From positions 2,666,001 to 2,730,000 of the forward strand of contig JAUIRK010001052.1 of the NCBI GenBank assembly GCA_030549495.1: a DNA stretch of 64,000 bases, given 5' to 3'. Every line of letters starts with the position of its first letter. The stretch's first letter is position 1. The notes beneath the pieces are model-generated. The model had not been told where the DNA came from, searched no databases, and saw nothing but the letters and a program-made list of their open reading frames with translations. This DNA comes from Nectonema munidae. Lineage: Eukaryota; Nematomorpha; Nectonematoida; Nectonematidae. The translations under genes and the position numbers were made by a program. Below are positions 43,486-55,200 of this stretch, one piece after another.

Positions 43486-46437
43486 ATTTCAATTTATTTT
43501 CTTTACAACTTTTATTTATGAAGACTCAGCGCCATTTTATCTACATTAATTTTAAGTTAAATAATACTATTGAATTAAGTTATCATCAAGAAGTTGAAAA
43601 TATATTTTTTGCTTTTTTGCTATCTTCTGAAATTTAGTTAAAATAAGAACTATATATTTATGTACTTATTTTTGAATTTATTGCATTCAACTTATTATCC
43701 CATACTTTTGAGGCGCATGGGGAAAGAGTTTATATTTTTTTATATCTTAGTTTATATCTGCTTTATATTAAATATCATCTGATTAATCTGGTTCTTAACC
43801 CGTTAAGTTCTTGATAAAAATTATTTCGAAAACGTACATTCGCATTTTAAATAAAATATATTTTTATAGTAAATCGGTAATGCTAATTTCATTTATAAAT
43901 CGGTTTCAAAATTAGGGTGTGAAAATGTCTGATAATAAGATAAGCATATTATTATAGAAGCAAATTATTAGTCAGCATTCATTCAATTTTCGAAAGATGA
44001 AATATGTTAACCTGTTTTTTATAAATTCAATATCTTGAAAAAATACTGCTAAATTAAATTAAATTTGATCGAACCTCACATTCTCTAAGTATTGGGTGAG
44101 AAATATAACAAGTGAAAACTCTAATTTAGTAAGAAGAAGAAGAAGAATTTATATTTATCAAACAACGACATAAAAAATAATAGTAAAGTAATTCTTCTTT
44201 GTCTAAGTTGAATCCTTAAAAAAAGAACAGTATAAAAAAGAGATAAAACATTTAAGTTATTGTCTATATATAAGGAAACTATTTCAACTTGTCCAAAAGC
44301 AATTTTTAAAAATTACAAATTGGCCTATCTGAATATCCCTATTCATTCAGATAAATTTTGGTTATTTTAGGAGTAATATTTTCTTGAAACTGTCTTCAAT
44401 GAAAAATTTAAGGTTTGTCAATACGATATGTATTTAAAAATGTTAGTAAAAGAATTTTTTTTTAATTTTAATTTGTTCCATTTTTTCTTTGTGAATAACT
44501 TTTTATTAGGTATATAAAATCTTGTAATGTTATCTTTAAATAATTTATGAATGGTATTTTATAACGATAGTATTTATAACTTTTTAAATACTTATAGACG
44601 TGAATAAAATTTTCTTTATATTTAAGTTTTTGTTTTTCAACCAACCGTCAAATTCTAAGGCGATAGAAGCTTTAGCATTTTTAGTTTAGATTTGTACAAT
44701 ACCATTACCTTTTGAACAAAGTGTCAGTTATAGGATTTTACCTCATTTAAAACTGCTTATATATATATTAATGGTAAGCATAGAGGGTTCGCGCTAAATA
44801 ATTTAAATGTTAGGAGGAGGCTCCAAAAGCAGCATATAAAAAAATATATCTATAGTATGACAAGATCATATGGGAGACAACATACTAACGCCTCTTGACA
44901 GGCTTATATAGTTGAATATAAAATGGTAGATGTTTAAAAACTACTTAGCAAAATTTTAAGATAATCAAAATTATTTTTTTTACTCCTACAAACAACAATA
45001 ATTTAATAATTTTTTCCTATATTTTAGGTTAAAAAGTCTGTATTTAAAAAATAAAATGGTATCTTTACATTTTATTTAAGGGTAAGTGGATGTTAATGTA
45101 TTCCTTTATCACTTATAGTCATAATAAAATTTTTTTTGAACATTTCTTTTAAACTTATTGTTTTACGTGAATTAGTCTTTCTCTAATTAGTTTTTCTTGC
45201 AAGATATAAAGACTCATTAGTTCTTCATTTATGAAACCTTAATTTTACTAAACCTTCAAGAAGCTCAGTTGTTAATTGAATCAATCATTCATTAATTTTA
45301 CTAAGATTTCTGGAATAATCAAAGTTTAGTTTAGTTTAGTACACATTAGGCACTAAATTAGAAAACATACAAACAGAAACAGATGTATATTATAATTTCC
45401 ATGAAAAAATACATACATATGAATTCTAACTTGAAAAAAATTTGAATATCTTTATCATGCTCTAAGTCAAAAGAAACAAAAAAAACCTCATAATTGATGA
45501 TGAAAATACCATCAAATATCATGATTGCCAAAATAAGGCATGAAATCAAAATTAGTTACTAATAAGTAATATGATCAACACAAAAAATGGCAAAAATTAT
45601 CTTTCCCTTCAAACTAAATTCGAATAAGGTCATAAACATTTCCACATCACAAATCAATGTATCATAATAAAGATTGTTCATTAGCAAGACACACACACTC
45701 ACGCTAGTTATTAAAAAACCACTGCTTTACGTTCTCACAAAGTACACCCTGAAACACACATTTATCCGCTATCAGCAACTCACCATATAAAATTTTCATT
45801 TTTTTCTAAACAGACTATACCTTGTATATTATACCAAATTTTCAGTATACAAGCAGTTATCTTCGATGCTTGTTAAAACGTCCGAAAATAAGATAGCTTA
45901 AAACTAAAACGACTGGAATTATACTGCTATGAATATTTTTGAGGTTACGTTTAGAGTTAGTCTTAGGATTAGTATCAGGGTCAATTTTTCTTAAAATTTA
46001 GTGAACTTAGTTTTTCCCTTTTTAGTTTTCGGCCCTTTTGAAATAGCTTTTGCCTCTCTACATAACCAAAAAAGCATTAATTCTTATAAATTTGTGCATA
46101 AGAATAAGGATTCAATAAGACTTAAAATTATGAAAATACAAAATAAAAATTTGTTGAAATACAATTTAATCAACAAACTACATTCTGTTTCTAGGCTTGT
46201 ATTCAGAAATTCTCCTAATGAAGAAGCAAAGGTTTATAGAGTTAGCTCTTGCTATTTTTTTAAAGTGTTGCATTCCTTGAGGTGTACTATACTCGCGGTT
46301 CATTTGAGCTTTCTGATAAATCCTTCAAACATGATTAAAACTCCGAGGATTTTTTTAATGAATATGTAAAATTATTGCATTGTAAAGTATACATGTGTAT
46401 ATTTCTATTGTTTAATTTGTTGTTCTCATGTTTGGAA
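43486..46437. other. Long AT-rich stretch, nothing recognised
   Basis: Contains a short AAG microsatellite (44131-44146), a lone TTAACCCGTTAAG motif at 43795 that may be a MITE end, and a 122-codon frame at 46001-46369 with no recognised domain and no splice context. I could support no gene. Confidence 0.4.
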
Positions 46438-46601
46438 ATAAACTTCTTCTTTTTCTTCTTCTTGCGATCCAATTCTAAGGTAAAAGTAAGGGGAAGGCAG
46501 AATTGCGCCCACCACGAGAAAAGTAGGCTTGATGCATGATCGAACTCAAGACCTTGAGTTATCGAAACGCAGTATCTAACCAACCTTACTCCCTTCCCCT
46601 C
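46438..46601 (-). mobile_element. tRNA-derived SINE
   Basis: Read from 46601 leftward, the head has a box A-like GGTTGGTTAGATACTGCG and a box B-like GAGTTCGATCATGC about 35 bp further, as in tRNA genes. A body follows (GTGGTGGGCGCAATTCTGCC) and a tail of AAG repeats near 46465-46441. It does not fold as a proper tRNA, so it is a SINE and not a tRNA gene. Confidence 0.75.
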
Positions 46602-47001
46602 CTCTATTCTAAGACTGTTGGAATCAAGCTAGCTACTAAACTTAAGGGTGTTAGAAATTACAACCGCTGGTGTTAGGATCGTATGGATCTCTAAGCTGCA
46701 TTCATGTATCTTTCATTATTTAAAAAATATACAATTTATAGAAGTATACACCCTTTTTGTTCAACATTTGTCACCTTTTGACACTATAATAAATACACAT
46801 AAAGTTTCGTCAGAATAGTTTTCACATATTATACCAACGTTTCTATTGGTATATGCTACTACAAGTGTGAGCAAAGTTCACACTGATTTTGCAATGATAT
46901 TACATCAAGTAATATTGTCATATAAATACAATGATGAAAATTAAAAACAAAACTCCAAAATATGTACAAAATTTATCCGTTAATTTGCAAGGAGGCGTGT
47001 T
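46602..47001. other. AT-rich, nothing recognised
   Basis: No feature supported. Confidence 0.4.
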
Positions 47002-47208
47002 GTGTGTGTTGCTTCACTCGTTTTTTGTGGTTATTCTGTGAACCAGCTTCATTTTTCCTTTTTGTCTCATAATATCTTATCTCGTTTTTTTTCTCTGAAC
47101 AATTTTAACGTATTTTTTCAAACATTGTGTTCCTCATCTTCTTTCGCAAGTTCTTTTGATGACAATTTTGATACTGAAACTTCTGTCTTCATCGTCCTTT
47201 ACATGTGA

Positions 47209-47454
47209 AAATTATTTTTTCACTTTCCAACTTTAAAACAAAGTGGAAGAAAATACTTCATAAATTGCCTAGCTGATGAGGCGATGAAAGTAAGATCTCT
47301 GTCAGAGTTGCCTTTTGGGATAAAGTACTTACTTGGGCATTACGGTTATGAAAAAAGAATTGAATATGAACCATCAAAATCTAAATGGCTTTTTGTTCAT
47401 AATGCATTTTCAAGCGTAGCAGAACAGCAAGAAAATATAACCCTAGCCATATAA
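47209..47454 (+). CDS. Orphan open frame followed by AATAAA, function unknown
   Basis: The frame is open from 47209 to the stop at 47452-47454 and reads SGRKYFINCLADEAMKVRS, LSELPFGIKYLLGHYGYEKR, IEYEPSKSKWLFVHNAFSS, AEQQENITLAI. Its composition is balanced and unlike the AT-rich noise around it. AATAAA lies about 12 bp after the stop. There is no convincing start codon before the conserved-looking part, so it may be a last exon or a transposon remnant. An upstream frame (47002-47208) ending in SSSSFASSFDDNFDTETS may be a companion. I do not recognise a family. Confidence 0.35.
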   Translation, partial: KLFFHFPTLKQSGRKYFINCLADEAMKVRSLSELPFGIKYLLGHYGYEKRIEYEPSKSKWLFVHNAFSSVAEQQENITLAI

Positions 47455-47696
47455 CTATTTTTTTGTGAAAATAAAATTTTTTTTAATGCCATCTAAAATA
47501 GTTTTTTTAAACTACAAATTTATTAATTTTTTGTTTTTTTTTCTGAACAAAATTTAGTTTTTTTTTAATTTCAATTTACATATAGGTTCTGGGAATTTTT
47601 TCTATGTTAATTTTTTCCCAATTTGTGCTTGGATAGTGACTGCGTCAAAAAAGCATTGAATCCGTCAAGCGAGTGATATTTTTATATCATAATTAT

Positions 47697-47834
47697 TTAA
47701 CCCTTTCGTGACCAGAAAAATCAGACGATATTTATTAAAAAGCAGAAGATTCATATACAAAACTATTTGAAAAAGTATACGAAGGTAAAATTGCTCATGT
47801 ATCATTTATGATACACTGGTCAAGAAGGGGTTAA
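47697..47834. mobile_element. TTAA MITE, copy E (piggyBac type, different palindrome)
   Basis: 138 bp from TTAA to TTAA, inverted relative to copies A-C. The interior retains CAGACGATATTTA and AAGCAGAAGATTC. The palindrome TGTATCATTTATGATACA (47798-47815) lies exactly 15 nt from the right TTAA but has a different sequence from that of copies A-C. Confidence 0.86.
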
Positions 47835-48456
47835 ATACAAAATATTCAGTCTGAATTTAAGAAAATTATTTATTTTCTAATTATTTTAAAAAGTATAAAA
47901 CTATATAGAGAATTGGAATTTAAAAAAAATGAGCCTTTTTTTGTTTCATATCATAACATTCTCAAAATATCAATTGAAATGTTATTCTAAATATTTTTAC
48001 TAAAATGCGGAAAACAAAAAAGAGGATTTAAACTTCACAAAAATTTATTGTATATACTATATATAAATATACATAACCTTTTAAAAGAGGATATATGTTT
48101 GGAGGCATTACGTGTTCTTTATATTATTATACAATTAAACTATAAGGAAATAAATTTTAGTCATGTTACTAAATTTGAACAGTTTTTTTCTATGAGTTGC
48201 AAAAATACAACGTTAAACTAAAATGCTAAACATTTTTTATCTTGCGTTTTTTCAAACATTGGACCCTTAAGAGAGAGTCTAGGAATTTATTTTCTAATCT
48301 AGCAATATTTTTGTCGCGATATTATTACTACTACGACTCCCCAAAATGTACGCCTCTAGACTCCGACTCCACAACCCTGTCTAGAGGTATTCCAAACTTC
48401 ATTTCAATCGAACAATATAAAGCTGGCAAATTATAGTGCTCTAAAATCATACTTAT
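47835..48456. other. AT-rich, partial repeat
   Basis: The segment 48320-48430 has ACTCC/GACTCC words, and ATTTCAATCGAACAAT recurs in similar form at 53626, so an old repeat is likely. No gene. Confidence 0.35.
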
Positions 48457-48908
48457 CAGGGGAGGATCTAGAAATTGGCATTAGGGGGGGGGCGGATTTT
48501 ACCAAACTAGAACTCAAATTTCAAGCATATAAATTTAAGCTTTATCAAAATTTTTAAAACAAAAAGAAGAATGAGAGCATTAAAACGATCCTCATTCATT
48601 GAACTGCGAAGTGAATTGATGTGGTAAAACTTGATCTGCTTAAATAATAAATTTACAAAAAAAATTGGATAATATAAAATTAATAAGTGTCACACTTAAC
48701 TAAGATTGAAACAAAAAAAACTTTTTAGGGCTTCTCACTTTAGAGAAAGATTGAATCTAAAAAACCAGTTGCAGAAATCATCATAATATTTGAGTTCTAC
48801 GAAAAGAATTAGATCAAGAAAAATTTTCAAGCAATTGGCAATGCAATTTTAAAGGGGGGAGGGGGGGGGGGGTCGTACGCCGGTTCTGCCCCTTTAAATC
48901 CGCCAGTG
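48457..48908 (-). mobile_element. Shorter copy of the hAT derivative seen at 33208
   Basis: Starts CAGGGGAGGATCTAGAA and ends ATCCGCCAGTG, with CTTAT on both sides (48452-48456, 48909-48913). It aligns along its length with the inverse of 33208-33881 but lacks the ~220-bp part that encodes the hAT C-terminal tail. A long G run lies at 48854-48872. Confidence 0.85.
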
Positions 48909-49226
48909 CTTATGTATATGGTAGTCTGTCAAGTCATTGGATAAATGAGTTCGCCTTAAGCATTGGAAATTTAGTAGTTTCAAAAGGCATGGAATATAAT
49001 ATAGGCGAACCATTTTAATGTGTAAATATATTTGTTTGAATTTTAAATTAAAATGTATATATCAAATCAAGAAATTAGCTTTTTTCCTTTATTTGCACTC
49101 TACTTAGTTCCAACCTAAGTTTCCGTTAACAGTGGCTGATTTCTAAAATATCATGAATTTTTGTCTTTTAGAAGCCTTATTCCACTTCTTTGTTTATTTG
49201 TATAATAATTATTTCATTTTTATAGA

Positions 49227-49282
49227 ATGGGCCTAACTACTATACCATATCCTTATTCTAGCATTGAAAGTTACTCAGAGAG
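49227..49282 (+). CDS. R3HDM4: R3HDM4-like exon 1 (or first recognised exon)
   Basis: MGLTTIPYPYSSIESYSE, phase 2 out, acceptor-like TTTTTATAG just before and donor GAG|GTATTT. The ATG at 49227 is the second base after the acceptor, so a 5' untranslated exon probably precedes it. Phase agrees with the next exon. Confidence 0.55.
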
Positions 49283-52200
49283 GTATTTCATTATTCTTTA
49301 TTTAAATTAATATAATCTCTTAAGCACTTCTGAAGATCATCAAATCATTCTATTTTTTCTCTTCTGGAATACTTAAAATATTAATTTAATATTAATATTT
49401 GTCACATTATAAATAAAAAAGGATGGAATTTAACAGAAAAATAGTATAAAAATCCAAACAAAGCCGAACTAACTTAATTTTGCAGTACTTATATATATAT
49501 ATATATACAAAAAATGAGTTTAGAAAATTCAAAACAGCAAAAATCCAAAAATATATTTGATTTAATTGTACTTTTGCGAAAAAAAATCAAAATTCCTTTA
49601 TTTTGATGTAGATATCGATGAAATTTGCAACACGAAACTTTAGAAGTAGTAGTTTACTATTAGAATGATTCTTACTGTTTAAATCGATCGTTGGTTTCTA
49701 AAATCATTCCTAGGACATTTTAACTTTTAGAAAAAATACGGACAAAAAATCTCTTTTTTACAAAATCCGTATTCGCCCTGATAAAACCAGACCCTGGTCA
49801 CCCTAAGCAAGAGGGTACATTTCGACCGAAGTAGTAACTTAAATATAAATTCATTTCAGCGCAATCAAGGTATAATATTGTATATGCGAAAACTAGCTAA
49901 AATGTTATGTTTTTTGAAGAGGTGATATAAAGCTAAGGGAGGCATCTTTATATTTTTTGATAAGTGATATGAATATTTAACTAGTTATAAATAATGTTAT
50001 ATAAAATTCAATATACTTACTGCTTAGCCTCTTTTTTTGCAGTATTCTTTCGAAAAGTTTAAGGGGATGTTTTAACAGCCTTATTCTACGGTAGTTTTAC
50101 AATCTAAAACGTCTTTTGTTAGTTTGTCCTTTCTTGCCTTCTAAGTATATCATTTAATTTTTTTACTCACTTTTCAAAGATGTCTTTTGTCATCCCATCT
50201 TTTTTATTAAAAGTATACTCAACAGAGAAGTGTTTTGAGATTTTTAATAGGTCTTGGATTTTTATGCTTACCAATTATGAGTAAAGGTAATTTGTCTAAA
50301 CCATCCATGTTTGCAGCAACAAGAACAGATATTCTATTTTTTGCTCTTTGGAAGCATGATATTTTTTTTCCCTAAAATCCTAGACATTTTTTTGGCAACA
50401 TTTGCCAAAACAATCCTTTTTCATCGCAGTTATAAATGTCTTGTAGTTTATATTTTTCTAAAATAACTTTTACCTTAGTTGTACTCCAAACACTAACTAC
50501 TTCCAAGTTTACTCTAAATGATTCGCCACTTCAAAACTTTTCCTATACCATGTCTCTACATTTGCTTTTTCTATAATAATTTCCCCATCATTTCTTATGT
50601 TTGGAGGAGATTCTTTCTGACAAAACCATATTAAAGAGCGCTATCAACATCTTAAAGTTGTCATTTTAGTTCTTTTCATTTAAAAATTTTTTAAATTAAA
50701 ACTTTCATCCTTTATTGAAATTATCATCTCTTTATTTTTCAATATTTCAGATAAAGTGTTAGCTTTAATTGAAAACATTTCCGCCTTCCTTAACGAAGGA
50801 TTTTCAGACAATATTTTATAATTTCACACTTTTCCTCATATGTACGTGTAGAAAGTTTTCACATTTTATTTAGATAACGGCTATAAATAAAGTCTATAAA
50901 TTATAGCTTTTTAGTTTTAAAAAGCTGTTTTTCATCTAAAAAGCACCAATAATTTTTTTCCAAAATAGATAATAGAGGTGAACCACAAAAATTTATAAAT
51001 AAATTATGCGAAGTAAATAGATTTGACAACGATTGTTAGTTAAAAAATTTTTAAGAATTTAATAAAGGATATAACAAAAATATTCAATTTTATATATTTA
51101 AGTTCGAAATTTTGTTATCATTATTTAAAATTAGCCTGATTCATTTCAATGATACTTTTTAATAATTGAATAAACATATTCATTTTATTTTCAAAACTTG
51201 GAAAAAATTCCACTTTGATACTATGCCCCCAAATACTATACAATGAGACTAAAAAATAATTTAAACACGAATATCTAGATTAACTAATTGAAAGTTAATC
51301 TTAAACATAAACTCAAATTTATTGTCTATAATAAACACGAAAGGAGATTAAATTTTTTTTTACAAAATACAAGGTTGACTCAAATAAAGCAAGCATTCAT
51401 TTAGATAAATATAGTATTTTACATTGATTATTATTAAAAATTACAAAAACTTTTATTTGACTAAAAAATAAAAAAATTCGACAAAAAATAATTTAATTAT
51501 TTTAATGAAAAAATCAACTTATAAAATTTTCTTAAAATTTTGATATAAAAATGTTTAAAAATTCCACTTATAAGTTATTTTAACATCAATAGATATAAAA
51601 AAAATTTTGTACTTCTTAAAAATTCCGACTTGTACGAAGTAGACTTATGCAGAGTTTACTATATTCATTAAAGAATTTAGTTATTCTAGGTCGTTTTTAA
51701 TACTAATTTCAACATCGAATATGGAATAAACTTTTGTTTTCAAAAATTACAAAATCAAAAGACTACATTTTTATTGTTCTTATATTTCAATCCGGCCATA
51801 ACTGCACCGATTTTATCAAGTTGAATCACCTTGTTTGTATTTGTGATCACATCACTCACTACCTTCTATCTTAACAAGAGAAAAAATCGCCCATCTATGA
51901 AAGATTCTCTCCGAAATGAATTGATAATTCTACATCTCCTCTTTTGTTTTTTACACACATTAATAAATTTTTATATTGATAAATTACACAATTAACATAT
52001 TTATTGGTGCCTTAGTTTTTTTCTTATTTAGATTTTGTGGAAGATTTGTTAAAATGTATTTATATGTGTTACTATAATAATCTTAAAGTAAGTAATATAA
52101 TTTAGTAATTTAAAATGAACTAAATTTCTCTGTCTCAGATGAGTAACAATAATTTTTTTATGAAAATTGTTTCACACCATTTTATAAGAGCGCATTTTAG

Positions 52201-55200
52201 AACCGTTAGTATGAAATTTATAGATATATTTGGAAAATACACTCTATCTATCTTTACATAAAGTAGATTAGATCTTCACTTCAAAGCATTTGTATGCTAA
52301 CTTCGCGCTAATGTCAGAATTCATATAACGTACTCGAATTGTTATTGTAATTAAAAATTCTGTCTACTTTCTACCAAGTGAGTGTACATCATTGTGTTCA
52401 AAAGTTTGCTCGCAAATTCCTCTCTAACTTTTATTCGCTTGCAAGCATAGCCTTGTTGCATTTTGTCCTTAGGAAATGTAATTTTTCTCTCAATGAGTAA
52501 AGATTTTCTTAACAAGAACATTAATATTTTATACACTAGCAGCTTGAGTAGAGGAAACGTTGTTCACAAAAATACTGCCACATTCATTAACAGTTTCCTC
52601 TTCAAAATAAATTTATTTTTTTTTATTATTGATAGAATCCAATTCCCACTTTGAAATGTAAGCGCGCGTGTGATGCATTTTTGTTTTTAACCGAAAATAA
52701 GCTACTTTTTTGACCTTTCTAAAATTCATTGAGAAACATTTGAAATATGTACATTTCTATTTTCACCGTTGCCTGATGATGACCTAGTAGTAGAAGCGTA
52801 GGGTCTGAATCCAGATGGTCTGGGTGCGATTTCCGAACGTGATTATCCTTATCATCTGTCCTGCTATGCAAAATTATTCTTCCCTTGAATGCGATATCGA
52901 TGACCTAAAAAATTTTTATGTTCAAGATAACCGAAAATGTATTTTTGTCATTCTAAATACTTTTATCATTTTACTCTATAGTATTCCTTGTATTGCATAA
53001 GAAATGCATTAATCTTACAGATCTAAAGTGCAACTCATCTTTCAAAAATTCAAATTTTTTCTGATTGAAATACACAGTCAATTTTCTTTATATTGATCTT
53101 TAAGATTTAGATTTTTATTGAAATGTCTAAGTATTCAATTAGCAATTATCTTTGATTAAGTTTAGAAAACATAAACATCAAAATTTTTCTATATTCTTAT
53201 ACTTAACACAAATGATAATAATTACTTTACAAACCTCTTACACAAGTGGCAAAAACATTTTAAAAACAATAATAAATCCGAAAATGACAAAATTTCACTT
53301 TAACAAATATAAACTCACCAAACTTTTAATCGTATTACTTATCCTATCTTCTATCCATGACACTGTCAGAAGAAAAATTCGAAAAATTGTAAAAAAAAAA
53401 AGTATCTGCTTATTAACTCTTTAACAGCCCATGATGCCCCATTAATAGAACGTAGACAAAACTTTTAAAAAAATGTTAAATTTTTTGTTAAACTTGAAAT
53501 CTTCAACACTGTAATACATCGTTATAATAATACTATAACATATCTTTATTTTAAAAATTAGCATAATTTTATCATTTTAATGTTTTGGAAGATAGTGACT
53601 AAACTTTTTTCTTGAGGTATTCGAAATTTCACTTCAATCGAACAATTAAAAGTGATTTAAAGTCTTACATTTATGTAAATAGTACTCTATCAAGCTTTTT
53701 AATCAGCTTATCCCATCTCATCCAGATTTGTATTATACATTTAAAAGCATTTATAAATGTAGACAATTCATGTTCCTGTTGAGTCCACATTTGTCGACAC
53801 AGATCGTTAATCAGTTGAAAGCATTTTTGTTTCCCTGCTGGTTTTAAAAAATTTTAACGAATTTTGATAACCTTAATTTTATTGTATTTTTAAAATTGAT
53901 GTTATCACTTTTTTTAAATTGCTTTTAAGTCCTAGTTTTCATTTTTTGTTGATATTCTTACAAATTTTATATATTATATTTATGCCCTTATTTACTTTAG
54001 ATTTCATCAAGTTTCTTCTGATGCAGAGTCAGTTTCATCAATACACAATCCTCAAGCTGTTGTCTTGCGTAAAAAAGCAGGATCTAACTTGATATGCTCA
54101 AATCCAAAAGCTATGAATGCTTATAACCAAAAAAAAGCTCAGAGCAAACATTGTGGCAATAGAAAAAGACGCATTATTGAAAATTGTATTGTTACATATA
54201 TATTATATATATATTAGGGACAGGGGTGCATGCACACTACACATCTTTAAAATTATTGCGGGGGGGGGGGGGCTAACTTTTTTTTATACTTTTAAAATTT
54301 ATTTTGAAATAATTTGTGTCACTGAACTGTAAAAGAACTAATGTAGTACGGAAAGTCTAGTCAATGCCCAAACAAGTCTTTTAATGATATTAAAAAGATA
54401 TAAAATTGAAAAATTCAAATATATTAAAGGAGCGAAAGTCTTTTCACGTCCCTTGATATCACATTGGGGGCAAGGGGGGTTCGCCGCCCGGATGCGAGCT
54501 TTCGATATATACATAACCTAAGTTGTCAACTCACACAAGAGGGAAGAGGTCCAAAGAGTGCTACTCCACACACTAAAGCACGGCGACAAAAATGTCTTTT
54601 CCAGTAGTCATTCCACGTATCGGGACAATTTCGAGAAAATCCTCACACACTTGGAGGTCAGCAGTGACCACGAATAAAAACAAGCAGCTGGGCCGTGTTA
54701 TTTTTGTCTGAGCTCTAGTCAAAACAAGGGGAAGGCAACGAGAGTTTGAGCAACGGGTCTTCAGCTAGTCGTGCACGTTGTCTGATCTGTTCGACACGAT
54801 GACAAACAGTGCGGAAAGAAAGGCTAATGCTCTCAAAGGTAGAATGGTACTCCTTGATGAAGTATCCATCCATGAATGGCTTCATCTTGCGAGCAAATAG
54901 ACGGGACATCACATAACTTTGGCTTCCGAAAAAACCAACTTGTTTTCTGCAGGCTACCTGTCAATCAAACAATGGCGTCTTTTTTCTCGGCAGCAAACAT
55001 CGAAGCAAAATTTGATTATCGGTGTTCTGTCTTCCAGTGGCGGCGCACGTTGTATTCCTTCATGACAGCCACAGTTTTCTAACATATGAGTCACTAGAGA
55101 TGTCCAAAACGCTCAATGAAGAAGTATTTTTCCCATTTGCAAGGCACCCTCAAAGTCCACTTTTCTTTTCTTAACACACAGGATTTCAGACATGATTGCA

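Noticed and set aside
43795-43831. Another TTAA MITE
   Set aside because: One end (TTAACCCGTTAAG) fits, but there is no palindrome at the expected spacing and no partner TTAA end.
46001-46369. 122-codon open frame
   Set aside because: No domain, no splice context, and composition typical of AT-rich noise.
46500-46601. tRNA gene
   Set aside because: Box A and B resemble tRNA, but the stems do not pair and a repeat tail follows, so it is a SINE.
47209-47454. N-terminal exon of R3HDM4 (FIN ... YLL resemblance)
   Set aside because: The resemblance is limited to a few residues, the exon at 54001 fits the same region better with agreeing phase, and the frame here ends in its own stop and AATAAA.
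53152-53424. 90-codon open frame
   Set aside because: Lys/Ile/Asn-rich low-complexity translation with no recognisable motif.
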